Positions 16,786-24,411 of a stretch of 32,523 nucleotides of DNA are shown here, one piece after another; within the stretch, counting starts at the first letter, position 1; each line of letters begins with the position of its first letter. The notes under the pieces were generated by a model that ran no database searches, was not told the DNA's origin, and saw only the letters and a program-made list of their open reading frames with translations. The DNA lies in assembly GCA_017548485.1 (NCBI GenBank), contig JAFYZY010000004.1, positions 1 through 32,523 of the forward strand, given 5' to 3'. The stretch comes from Oscillospiraceae bacterium. Lineage in GTDB: Bacteria > Bacillota > Clostridia > Oscillospirales > Ruminococcaceae. Made by a program: the position numbers and the translations under genes.

Positions 16786-18312
16786 ATGCTCAGAGTAGTA
16801 ACCGTTGAAAACGGTGTCATCGAAGGCATCCCCGCAGCAGATCCCCGCGTAACTGCGTTCAGGGGTATTCCCTATGCTGCTCCTGCCGTCGGTGAGAACA
16901 GATGGCGCGCTCCCCAGCCGGCTCAGAACTGGACAGGCGTGCTCAAGGCCTACAAATTCGGCCCCATCTCCATGCAGCGCGTTCCCGGACTGGATCCGGA
17001 GAACATCTACACCAATGAGTGGAACGTGGATCCCGAGATCCCCATGTCCGAGGATTCCCTGACGCTGAACGTCTGGACCCCCGCCAAGAAGATCGACGAG
17101 AAACTTCCTGTGTTCGTGTGGTATTTCGGAGGCGGCCTCAGAGAAGGCAACCCCGCTGAGATGGAGTTCAACGGCGAGAGGCTCGCCAGACGCGGCATAG
17201 TCGTGGTCACAGTAAACTACAGACTCAACGCGTTCGGCTTCTTCTGCCATCCCGAGATCACTGCTGAGAGTCCCGAGTTCCCCGGCAACTTCGGTTATCT
17301 CGACCAGAGATTCGCCACCATGTGGGTAAAGAGGAACATCGACGCGTTCGGCGGCGACCCCAACAACATCACTATCGGCGGACAGTCCGCAGGCGGCGGC
17401 AGCGTAATGGCGCAGGTCGCATCTCCCCTCAACAAGGGACTGTTCCAGAAAGCCATCGTTGACAGCGGCATGGAGCAGGTGCCGTATCCTCCCGGAATGT
17501 TCGGTTCCGCTCTCACGCTCGAGGAAGCCGAACAGAACGGCGTCAAGTTCTTCGAGGAGCTCGGAGTGACGACACTGGCTGAAGCCAGGGCCCTCCCGGC
17601 AGAGTTCGTCAGGGACAAGATGGCCGAGTCGAAGGTGAGGTTCGGAGTAGTTCAGGACAACAACTTCTATGTCGGCTCCACCAACGACAGATACTTCCGC
17701 GAGGAGTGCGACATCCTCCCGATGATGTTCGGCCACACCTCCGACGAGTTCCCGGCAGCCCCCAGAGTCAACTCCATCGAGGAGCTCCGCGAGTACGCGG
17801 TAAAGACCTTCGGAGAGGAAGACGCTGAGGAATACATGAACATCGTCACCTCCAAGACCGGCTCCCTCAGAGAGACTCTGCACAACGCTGCAGTACAGCA
17901 TCTGGAGTTCTCCTGCAGGCTCATCAGCAAGATGAAAGCTGCTAAAAATAATAAGGTACCTTACTATTATTGGGTATTCGACCCGGAGATCCCGGGCTGG
18001 GACGACCCCGGTACCTTCCACTCCAGTGACCTCTGGTTCTTCTTTGAGAGCCTCGCGAACTGCTGGAGACCCTTCGAGGGCAAGCACTATGACCTCGCAA
18101 GGATCATGTGCAGCTGCTGGGCAAACTTCGTGAAGAACGGAGATCCGAACGGACTCGACGCCAACGGCAAGCCCATCCCGAAGTGGGATCCCTATACCGA
18201 GGAAAACCCGGTCAGGATGATCTTCGGAGACACGGCTTACACCGAGAACGCCGGTCCTAGACCTGTTGTGGACTTCCTGCTTCGCAACAGGATGAAGAAC
18301 TACAAGTTCTGA
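16786..18312 (+). CDS. Type-B carboxylesterase
   Basis: A 508-residue alpha/beta hydrolase of the carboxylesterase type-B family (relatives include bacterial p-nitrobenzyl esterase), which hydrolyse carboxylic esters. The N-terminal VTAFRGIPYAAPAVGENRWRAPQP and SEDSLTLNVWTP are family signatures. The nucleophile is Ser201 in GGQSAGGG, and the oxyanion region is YFGGGLREG where HGGG is usual. A Glu in TSDEFP and a His in GTFHSSDLWFFF would complete the triad. The start is the ATG after CAAGGAGGA (16772-16780); the frame is open further upstream but without family similarity. There is no signal peptide, so it should be cytoplasmic. The natural ester is unknown. Confidence 0.92.
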   Translation: MLRVVTVENGVIEGIPAADPRVTAFRGIPYAAPAVGENRWRAPQPAQNWTGVLKAYKFGPISMQRVPGLDPENIYTNEWNVDPEIPMSEDSLTLNVWTPAKKIDEKLPVFVWYFGGGLREGNPAEMEFNGERLARRGIVVVTVNYRLNAFGFFCHPEITAESPEFPGNFGYLDQRFATMWVKRNIDAFGGDPNNITIGGQSAGGGSVMAQVASPLNKGLFQKAIVDSGMEQVPYPPGMFGSALTLEEAEQNGVKFFEELGVTTLAEARALPAEFVRDKMAESKVRFGVVQDNNFYVGSTNDRYFREECDILPMMFGHTSDEFPAAPRVNSIEELREYAVKTFGEEDAEEYMNIVTSKTGSLRETLHNAAVQHLEFSCRLISKMKAAKNNKVPYYYWVFDPEIPGWDDPGTFHSSDLWFFFESLANCWRPFEGKHYDLARIMCSCWANFVKNGDPNGLDANGKPIPKWDPYTEENPVRMIFGDTAYTENAGPRPVVDFLLRNRMKNYKF

Positions 18313-18338
18313 TAGCAGACAGCGTCCGAAAGACGCAG

Positions 18339-18370
18339 AAAGCCCCTGTCCTTCATCGGACAGGGGCTTT
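18339..18370. terminator. Bidirectional terminator
   Basis: A perfect 13-bp stem (AAAGCCCCTGTCC / GGACAGGGGCTTT) with a six-base loop lies between the convergent carboxylesterase and GNAT genes and ends in short T-runs on both strands. Confidence 0.88.
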
Positions 18371-18375
18371 GACTA

Positions 18376-18873
18376 TTATCTTACGCGCTGGAATGCCATC
18401 CTGGGCGTCGTGTCGGGTTCGTATATCGTACCGCAGTACCTGAAACCGTATTTGTACAGCTGGTGCTGCATGACGCGGTTCTCTCTGTGCGTGTCTATCC
18501 GGATGTTGCCGCTGAGCTTCCCGCAGTACTCAAGGCAGGCTCTGAGGATGCCGCCTTTACCGGACGAGGCTATTCTGTGAATTGTGATGTACGGATCGTC
18601 GTTGATCCATTCGCCGTCGTAGATCTCAGCGTATGTCGGATCGGGCTCGTCGTACAATGCGAAACAGCCTTCCACGACGCCGTCGATCTCGATGACTCTT
18701 CCGGTACCTCTTTCTATATCCTTTTCGATCACCGTCCTGGGAGGATTCCTGTCGCCCCACTGCCTGGGATTGCCGGAATCCTTCATGAACTGTCTGGCTA
18801 TGGAGTATATCTCAAGAATTCTGTCCAGATCTTCCGGGCGGGAAGTCCTGACGGTGTATTCCCTATTCTGCAT
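18376..18873 (-). CDS. GNAT family N-acetyltransferase
   Basis: A 165-residue protein of the GNAT fold, which transfers acetyl from acetyl-CoA to an amine. It starts with the usual VRTSRPEDLDRILEIYSIARQFM. The acetyl-CoA-binding region is IHRIASSGKGGILRACLEYC, and the ending NRVMQHQLYKYGFRYCGTIY matches small clostridial GNATs. The start is the ATG after GGAG (spacing 7), inside the last codons of the PHP gene (11-base overlap). The frame extends 21 codons further upstream but that part lies within the PHP gene. It is the last gene of a four-gene operon. Substrate unknown. Confidence 0.88.
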   Translation of the reverse strand: MQNREYTVRTSRPEDLDRILEIYSIARQFMKDSGNPRQWGDRNPPRTVIEKDIERGTGRVIEIDGVVEGCFALYDEPDPTYAEIYDGEWINDDPYITIHRIASSGKGGILRACLEYCGKLSGNIRIDTHRENRVMQHQLYKYGFRYCGTIYEPDTTPRMAFQRVR

Positions 18874-19552
18874 CGTTATTCTCCAGGAAGAGCTCCATAT
18901 CGTCCGCCAGGACGTGTCTGATGAAATCCGCTTCATCCTTTATGGGCTCAGCCGAGATCATTCCAGCGAGCCTTTTTGCAGCTTCAGCGACGTGGTTGTC
19001 CGAGCCCGCCGTCTTGTGGAATCCATAGGAATCCGCGAAGTAGTTTCCCAGATCGTTGCACTGATCGGTCCGTTCGGCGTTTATCGTTTCTATGCCGTGG
19101 ACGCAGTGCGGATACAGTCTGATGTGGTCTATGTAATGCGCCTCCCGGAAAGGATGAGCCTGGATCACCAGAGCGCCTTGTTCCATCATGAACCGGAGCT
19201 CGGAGGTCTTGTCCATATCCATTATCTCTGGATGAGCCAGATACCAGTCTTTATCCAGACCGTAGATCAGGAAATCCGTGCCTTTGTAGCTCAGCTCCAC
19301 CCCGAGGAATATCCTGAGACCGACCTCTTCCCCGATCTTTACTGCCTGCTCGTAGTCGGAGAAGTAGAATCCTATCTTTTTCTCATAAGGCTCGTCGCGG
19401 CCGATGTTTATATTCCCGTCCAGGAAATGGTTTGTGATGAATATGCCTTCGAAGCCCTTGCTTTTGTAGAACTCCACGGTCTCACGGACCGAAGCTCTTG
19501 CGCAGCGGCTGACCGGAGAAGTATGTACGTGCGTGTCGTATCTGTAAGGCAT
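18863..19552 (-). CDS. PHP domain metal-dependent phosphoesterase
   Basis: A 229-residue single-domain PHP protein. The metal-binding motifs are present in order: DTHVHTS near the N-terminus, TNH, GVELSY, QAHPF and GSDNH near residue 190. PHP enzymes hydrolyse phosphoesters, for example histidinol phosphate, nucleotides or RNA ends. Length and motifs are like the PHP proteins often called PHP-associated or histidinol-phosphatase-like, but nothing ties it to histidine synthesis. It starts 2 bases after the upstream unknown gene and overlaps the GNAT gene, so translation of the three is probably coupled. Confidence 0.87.
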   Translation of the reverse strand: MPYRYDTHVHTSPVSRCARASVRETVEFYKSKGFEGIFITNHFLDGNINIGRDEPYEKKIGFYFSDYEQAVKIGEEVGLRIFLGVELSYKGTDFLIYGLDKDWYLAHPEIMDMDKTSELRFMMEQGALVIQAHPFREAHYIDHIRLYPHCVHGIETINAERTDQCNDLGNYFADSYGFHKTAGSDNHVAEAAKRLAGMISAEPIKDEADFIRHVLADDMELFLENNDAE

Positions 19553-19554
19553 CT

Positions 19555-20934
19555 TCAGAACATCCTCCTGTCTGACAGCGAAAGAGGATCGCTGTCAAGT
19601 TTTCCCTTCTCGTAGCGGCTCCATGCCCTGTCTATCTTTTTGAAGAGCGACTGCTTGTATGCTTCGCCGTATTCCATGAACAGATAGGCCTCGTTCTTGA
19701 ACTCCGGAGATTCGTATCCTTCCTTTCCGAAGGTTTCGAGAGTAGTTCTGTCCACGTCGGCGGCGAATCCGTCCTTGCCGAAAAGATAGTACTTCGAGGT
19801 GAAATCCCTGCCTTTGTCGTTGAAGGTCAGCGGTCCCAGCGCCCCGCCGTTGGCGACGTGGTTCCTCAGGTATTCCCTGAGATCTATATCGTCACCGTCT
19901 ATCACGTACTCTATGTCGCCGTATTCTCTCATAAAGCTTCTGCTGAGCAGCCCGTGCCTGTAGCACCACTCGAGGTATATAGCGATATGGGAATAGCAGC
20001 TGAGCTCGTCGGTGTTGAGATGCTTCCTTCTGACCTTGCCGTAGTGATACTCTCCCCAGTCCACGAACCTGCCGAAATTCATTCTGTGGGAGTGGTCCCC
20101 CGACCAGAGATCGACACCGAAACGGTGCTTCATGTCATCGAAACGGTATTCCGACGGCTGGATGATGATGCTGGCTCCGTCGTACCGCTCCGCCTTGTCC
20201 CTGAATTCCCTTATGAAATCCTCGTATTTGAAGAACGCTACTCCGGGGACATCCACATAATACTCACACCTCTTGGGCATGTTGCTGCCGAGATACGGCA
20301 CAGGATAGAGAGGAAGTATTGTTTTTTCGGTCCTGGAGGCCTCGTATACGCAGATGTTCCTGTATCCTCCGATATAGGACCAGTGCCTGCCGTACACCGC
20401 TTTCGTCCTCTGGGCGTTGCTTACCAGCAGCGCGTAGTTGTCTATGTCGTTATTGATCTCTTCCGCCTGCCTGGCGCCTATGACATAAGGATTGAGCGAT
20501 CCGATTATTATCAGTCCGGTGACCTTCTTCTCCTCCAGCTGTCCTGTCAGTATCTGCAGGATCTCGCCGCTTATATCGGTGAAATAGTCCTTGAGATCGT
20601 CGATCTCCTCGGTCCCTATCTCATTGGCCTCTATGTAGAACGTGTCGGTGCCGCTCAGCCTGCACACGTCGGAGATCACGTCGAAGAACAGTCCTATGTC
20701 GTAGGAGCCCGAGGGGAAATTGAGTCTTATCTCGGCGGTGTCCTCGTCCTGCCTGAGGTCTATGGCCATGCCGGGGAAAAGCCTGTCATAAAGAACGGTA
20801 CGCTCTCCGACAGCGTCCTTGATCAGGACTCTGTCTTTATCGAACGTACCGTAAGACAATCCGCGGGACAAAGTCAGCGCAGAGATATCGATCATACCCT
20901 TTTTCTCTTTATGTATGAATGACTCTATCCACAT
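19555..20934 (-). CDS. Protein of unknown function
   Basis: I do not recognise this 459-residue protein with certainty. It is soluble, without signal or membrane helices, and rich in Tyr, Asp and Arg. The first half (residues 14-200) contains LSRGLSYGTFDKDRVLIKD and a long acidic region and may be a DUF4299-type domain. The second half has SCYSHIAIYLEWCYRHGLLS at about residues 310-330, which resembles a domain found in immunity-like or stress proteins (DUF7832-like); both assignments are tentative. The start is uncertain: ATG at 20934 lacks a good ribosome binding site, while ATG at 20895 (codon 14) follows AAAGAGAAAAAGGG and is a good alternative. It lies between a TPR protein and a PHP gene in one operon. 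Confidence 0.75.
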   Translation of the reverse strand: MWIESFIHKEKKGMIDISALTLSRGLSYGTFDKDRVLIKDAVGERTVLYDRLFPGMAIDLRQDEDTAEIRLNFPSGSYDIGLFFDVISDVCRLSGTDTFYIEANEIGTEEIDDLKDYFTDISGEILQILTGQLEEKKVTGLIIIGSLNPYVIGARQAEEINNDIDNYALLVSNAQRTKAVYGRHWSYIGGYRNICVYEASRTEKTILPLYPVPYLGSNMPKRCEYYVDVPGVAFFKYEDFIREFRDKAERYDGASIIIQPSEYRFDDMKHRFGVDLWSGDHSHRMNFGRFVDWGEYHYGKVRRKHLNTDELSCYSHIAIYLEWCYRHGLLSRSFMREYGDIEYVIDGDDIDLREYLRNHVANGGALGPLTFNDKGRDFTSKYYLFGKDGFAADVDRTTLETFGKEGYESPEFKNEAYLFMEYGEAYKQSLFKKIDRAWSRYEKGKLDSDPLSLSDRRMF

Positions 20935-20953
20935 ATCAGATTATTGAGAGATA

Positions 20954-22903
20954 TTATTCCTTTTCGTGAAGCTGATCCGAGAATTTGTTGTCGATGATGT
21001 CGCGGTAACGGAGCAGATCCTTGTCGTCCGGGTCGATCCTGAGGCCTTTTTCCACTGCTTCCCTGACCCTCTGCATGCTCTCCTGGTCATCCCTGTCCAC
21101 CTGCGCTCCCATGACGGTGGCTATCCTGTAGTAGACCTGAGACGCCCAGCTGAGATACTCGCCGCTCTCCAGCCTCTCCGCGATGTCGAAATAGTCGTCG
21201 AGGGCTTCGTCGTCATTGTGATATTTAAGTTCCTTTATAAGCGCGGAGCACCATTTGACAGCAGTCACCTGATCCGCCCCGGACCTCTTGAGGCTCTCAA
21301 GTATGGTCTCGGCGTCGCCGAAGGCCTTGTCGTCGATGAGCATCCTGGTCTTGAGGACCACGAGCTCCAGGTCTCCGGACTCCATCTGGAGCGCCGCGTT
21401 GGCCTCCGCATTGGCGGCCGCTCTGTCGCCCAGTCCGTACAGAGCTTCTGCCAGCAGGAAGTGTCCCATATAGGAATCCTCGTTTGTGCGGATCATCCTT
21501 CTGGAGTATTCCGCAGCTTCCGCGTATTCCTTCTCGCCCATGAGGATCCGGCAGAGCATCGTGAGGATATTTCTGTCGTTTCCGGTCTTGTCCAGTGCTT
21601 CTTTATAAGTGCTGACGGCTTCTTTCTTGTTTCCTGAGGCGTAAAGGGTATTGGCTTTACGGGCATAAAACTCAGGCAGCCTGTCCTGCAGGCCGTCTTT
21701 TGATCTCTCAGCGAGGGAGATCAGCACATCGGCTGACCTTATGGCGCTGTCGTAGTCACCGGTCACGAATCCGATCTGGTTCATCAGGTCGCAGTATTTG
21801 ATGGGATCCGTGAACTGGGACTCTATTCCGGACGCGGTCCTGGCCGCCTCTTCTATCATGTTGTTCTGCAGGTATCTCCAGGAGAGATCCACAAGATCGT
21901 TCTGGGAGGCTCTTCCCTTCTCCTGCTTCTCCTGAAGCTCCTGGATGACGGGCATGTTCCATTCGGCCCTCATCGCGCTCAGCCTGCCTACCAGCCTCGT
22001 GTCGGCGGAAGGATCCTTGATGACGGTCGTGACGTAGTCGGAGGCTTCTCTGTATTTCCCGGAAGCCGCGAGAGCCTGGGAATACAGGATCTTTACAGAT
22101 ATGCTGCTGTCGGTCTCGAGGATCTTCTCGCATACCGATGCGCACTCGGCCGGTTCTCCGGCGGCCATATATGCCGTAGCGAGATATGTCTGAAGATCAG
22201 AATATCCGGGATTGACATCGCAGATCGCTCTCAGGAGAGTCAGTTTTGACCTGTCTCCGGTGAATACGGCGTTCCTTGCCTCCAGCGCCTTCCCGAAGGG
22301 ATGCTGCTCCGCCAGGGCGTTCAGTTTCTCAAATATCTCCGCGGTCTGGTCGGGCCTGGAACCGGCGGCTTCGTAGTAGAGCCTCAGGTAGCGGTCGGCC
22401 TCATCCCCGTCCTTACCGGGTACGAAGAGCTCGAAAGGAAGAAGGTCTTCCTGTGACGGTCCCTTGAGGATCACATCGGCGATGTACTGGGCGGGATAGC
22501 TGTTGTACAGTATCTCCTTCTGCTCAGAGAAATGATACCTTTCCTCCAGGAACTTCCAGACCTTTGCCGGAAGGATGTGTCTGTCCATGAGCTCGTCCAG
22601 GAGGCTCTTCATGGTCTTGTTCCAGCCGAGAGTCTTCTCCTGCGCTGTCAGGAATTCCTTCCACTGATCGGGATCTATCCTTCTGGAAAGATCGGAATAA
22701 AGCGAGATGAAGCCGGGCCTGAAGTCCGCGGCGGTTCCGGCGCTGTCTCCGGCCAGCCTGAGCGCCTCTTCATACGCTTCCCTGAGTTTTGTGAATTCCT
22801 CGGGGCGGTTCTCGAGATCTATATACTGAAGTCTGTCGTTATATGCCTGTTCTATCTTTGAAGCGTCTGTCGTAGGTTCTATACCGAGAATGGTCCAGTC
22901 CAT
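20954..22903 (-). CDS. TPR protein with degenerate J-domain-like N-terminus
   Basis: A 649-residue soluble protein. The first 50 residues (DWTILGIEPTTDASKIEQAY... EEFTKLREAYEEAL) follow the J-domain layout seen in many clostridial J/TPR proteins, but the HPD tripeptide that activates DnaK is missing; IDLENRP stands there. The rest is helical with TPR-like units, clearest in residues about 240-300 and 400-520 (YARKANTLYASGNKKEAVSTYKEAL; FLLAEALYGLGDRAAANAEANAAL). Such proteins serve as scaffolds. AGGAGG precedes the start and an extended -10 promoter lies upstream. It heads an operon with an unknown protein, a PHP enzyme and a GNAT enzyme. Confidence 0.82.
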   Translation of the reverse strand: MDWTILGIEPTTDASKIEQAYNDRLQYIDLENRPEEFTKLREAYEEALRLAGDSAGTAADFRPGFISLYSDLSRRIDPDQWKEFLTAQEKTLGWNKTMKSLLDELMDRHILPAKVWKFLEERYHFSEQKEILYNSYPAQYIADVILKGPSQEDLLPFELFVPGKDGDEADRYLRLYYEAAGSRPDQTAEIFEKLNALAEQHPFGKALEARNAVFTGDRSKLTLLRAICDVNPGYSDLQTYLATAYMAAGEPAECASVCEKILETDSSISVKILYSQALAASGKYREASDYVTTVIKDPSADTRLVGRLSAMRAEWNMPVIQELQEKQEKGRASQNDLVDLSWRYLQNNMIEEAARTASGIESQFTDPIKYCDLMNQIGFVTGDYDSAIRSADVLISLAERSKDGLQDRLPEFYARKANTLYASGNKKEAVSTYKEALDKTGNDRNILTMLCRILMGEKEYAEAAEYSRRMIRTNEDSYMGHFLLAEALYGLGDRAAANAEANAALQMESGDLELVVLKTRMLIDDKAFGDAETILESLKRSGADQVTAVKWCSALIKELKYHNDDEALDDYFDIAERLESGEYLSWASQVYYRIATVMGAQVDRDDQESMQRVREAVEKGLRIDPDDKDLLRYRDIIDNKFSDQLHEKE

Positions 22904-22944
22904 GGGATCCTCCTGACATAAAAACTGAAGATATTTCTTCTGTG

Positions 22945-22950
22945 ATTATA
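22945..22950 (-). promoter_or_regulatory. Extended -10 promoter of the TPR operon
   Basis: On the minus strand the sequence TGCTATAAT gives a perfect -10 with the TGn extension, about 41 bases before the start codon. No clear -35 is seen, which extended -10 promoters can do without. It lies just after the terminator of the upstream gene. Confidence 0.6.
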
Positions 22951-22960
22951 GCATAATGCG

Positions 22961-22994
22961 GAAAAGAAAAGGCCCTGCCATAACAGGCAGAGCC
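22961..22994 (-). terminator. Terminator after the acyltransferase gene
   Basis: On the minus strand a 9-bp stem (GGCTCTGCC / GGCAGGGCC, one G-U pair) with a six-base loop is followed by TTTTCTTTTC. It is a typical intrinsic terminator, about 20 bases after the stop codon. Confidence 0.85.
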
Positions 22995-23013
22995 GTAAAA
23001 ATCGAAATATTGT

Positions 23014-23859
23014 TCAGGCGTTCTCCTGCGCGGCTTCCTGCGCGTAAGGGATCTCCATCCTGTGGGGATCAGCCAGCATCTTCGTGACGTATGAGAACAC
23101 GTTCGCGAAGTAGTGTCCGGAGCAGATCCTCTCGTCCATGACAACTCCCAGCGGGATGCATCTCTCGAGCTCCACGCCGTTCTTGGTCTGATGAGGCACG
23201 TCTCTCATGTTTCCCATCGCGATGCCGACGCTGGTGGTGCCGAACTCATACAGGTGATGATAGATGTGGTTAGTTCTGATGCTGGCCAGGTTGGTGATCA
23301 GGAAACTGGTGTGGAACGGAAGCGCGTCCAGGATGGACTTGGGCAGAAGCCCGTGCTTGTCGCTCCAGAGGATCATGTTGACCAGGAATTTGGCCAGAGC
23401 AGGCTTGCTTACGATGAAGCTGACGATCTTGTCCAGACCGGTCTCGCTCTCGGAGTCTCTGCTGGCGGTGACGTAATCCTCGATCTTTTTCTCCACGTCG
23501 AAGATGGTGTCGTTTGCCGGATCGAAATAGATCTTGGAGAAGACGTCGGTGTTGGAGCCGGGTCTGAGCACCACCATGGAGGCGGTGAAATCGTATCTGT
23601 CGTAGATCTTCTCGTTGACGACGAATCTGTTGAGCAGCGGATACTTTGCCGCGGCTCTTGTATATGCCGCAATTATGAGTGCCAGATAGCTGATGCTGAT
23701 GCCTTCTTTTCTTTTCTCGTTCATATACTGCTTCATGGGTTCCACGGGTATATCAACGGTTATCATGTTCTGGGCATCGTATCTGTATTTGAGCACGTGC
23801 GGGAAAAGGAAATAGTTGGAATCGCCCACAGTGGCAAGCTTGCCGTCAGGTCTTCCCAT
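23014..23859 (-). CDS. Stand-alone E2/CAT-fold acyltransferase-like protein
   Basis: A 281-residue protein with the fold of the 2-oxoacid dehydrogenase E2 catalytic domain (also chloramphenicol acetyltransferase), but without lipoyl or E3-binding domains. Recognisable parts are MITVDIPVEPMKQYM, YLALIIAAYTRAAAKYPLLNRFV, FHTSFLITNLASI and GIAMGNM. The active-site motif that is normally DHRxxDG reads DERICSG (residues 242-248), so the catalytic His is Glu and the Asp is Ser. It therefore cannot be a standard E2 enzyme. It follows an acyl carrier protein gene by 21 bases, so an acyl-ACP is the likely partner. AAAGGAG precedes the start. Confidence 0.85.
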   Translation of the reverse strand: MGRPDGKLATVGDSNYFLFPHVLKYRYDAQNMITVDIPVEPMKQYMNEKRKEGISISYLALIIAAYTRAAAKYPLLNRFVVNEKIYDRYDFTASMVVLRPGSNTDVFSKIYFDPANDTIFDVEKKIEDYVTASRDSESETGLDKIVSFIVSKPALAKFLVNMILWSDKHGLLPKSILDALPFHTSFLITNLASIRTNHIYHHLYEFGTTSVGIAMGNMRDVPHQTKNGVELERCIPLGVVMDERICSGHYFANVFSYVTKMLADPHRMEIPYAQEAAQENA

Positions 23860-23880
23860 TGCTGTACTCCTTTCTTGGGA

Positions 23881-24114
23881 TCACTCCTCTGTAATATCTT
23901 CCAGGTACTTCACCAGGTCGCCGACGGTCCTGAACGTCGCCAGGGCTTCCTCCGGGACTTCTTCCAGTTCGAATTCCTCCTCCATGGAGTTCACCAGTTC
24001 GATGACTTCAAGGGAGTCGCAGTGAAGGTCGTTGAAGAAATCGGTATCAAGACTGACCTGATTTTCTTCCAGGCCAAGTTCATTCACTATAAGGTCTTTG
24101 AGTCTGTCAAACAT
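23881..24114 (-). CDS. Acyl carrier protein
   Basis: A 77-residue acidic acyl carrier protein. The phosphopantetheine site is Ser34 in HCDSLEVIEL, in the usual place after helix I, and the protein ends in EDITEE. The family carries acyl chains as thioesters. The Asp-Ser-Leu motif is intact, so it should be modified by a holo-ACP synthase. No fatty-acid synthesis gene is nearby, and it is paired with an acyltransferase-like gene, which points to a specialised ACP rather than the housekeeping AcpP. AAAGGAGG precedes the start at a good distance. Confidence 0.93.
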   Translation of the reverse strand: MFDRLKDLIVNELGLEENQVSLDTDFFNDLHCDSLEVIELVNSMEEEFELEEVPEEALATFRTVGDLVKYLEDITEE

Positions 24115-24171
24115 ATATCGTCCTCCTTTATTCTGAACGCCCGGATACGGATCTTTCCGATATCCAACATT

Positions 24172-24200
24172 CTTTTAGCATAACCTACAAGATAAGGCAA
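24172..24200 (-). promoter_or_regulatory. Candidate promoter of the ACP operon
   Basis: On the minus strand TTGCCT (24195-24200) and TAAAAG (24172-24177) are 17 bases apart, and the -10 has a TGC extension. Each box matches 4 of 6 consensus positions. It lies about 58 bases before the ACP start. Confidence 0.45.
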
Positions 24201-24340
24201 CTGTTTTGCAACATATAGCACAAATAATTGGATGTTCGTCTTTATTTGTATACCGCCGCACCGATTCTTTTGTTTATTCTGACGTCATTTGTGAACCGGC
24301 TATTAACAGGAAGGCTTTTCTGAGAAATACTGCCTCAAAG

Positions 24341-24369
24341 ATGAAATATAGAGACATGTGTAATATAAT
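24341..24369 (+). promoter_or_regulatory. Candidate promoter of the aldo/keto reductase operon
   Basis: ATGAAA (24341-24346) and a perfect TATAAT (24364-24369) are 17 bases apart, 42 bases before the start codon. The region 24115-24411 has no gene and holds this promoter and the one for the ACP operon. Confidence 0.6.
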
Positions 24370-24411
24370 CACAGTATATGAGCAGACAACATACAAAGAG
24401 AGGAATAAACC

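Noticed and set aside
16771..18087. Long minus-strand open frame of 438 codons opposite the carboxylesterase gene
   Set aside because: It is antisense to a gene with a full family signature; its translation is rich in Val, Leu and Glu repeats of the antisense type and has no family resemblance or ribosome binding site.
19858..20922. 354-codon plus-strand frame opposite the unknown gene
   Set aside because: The minus-strand frame continues the operon spacing and has ordinary protein composition; the plus-strand one is a mirror without start signals. Since the minus-strand protein is itself unknown, this was weighed with some care.
23113..24183. 356-codon plus-strand frame opposite the acyltransferase and ACP genes
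   Set aside because: Both minus-strand products have recognised families, so this is a shadow.
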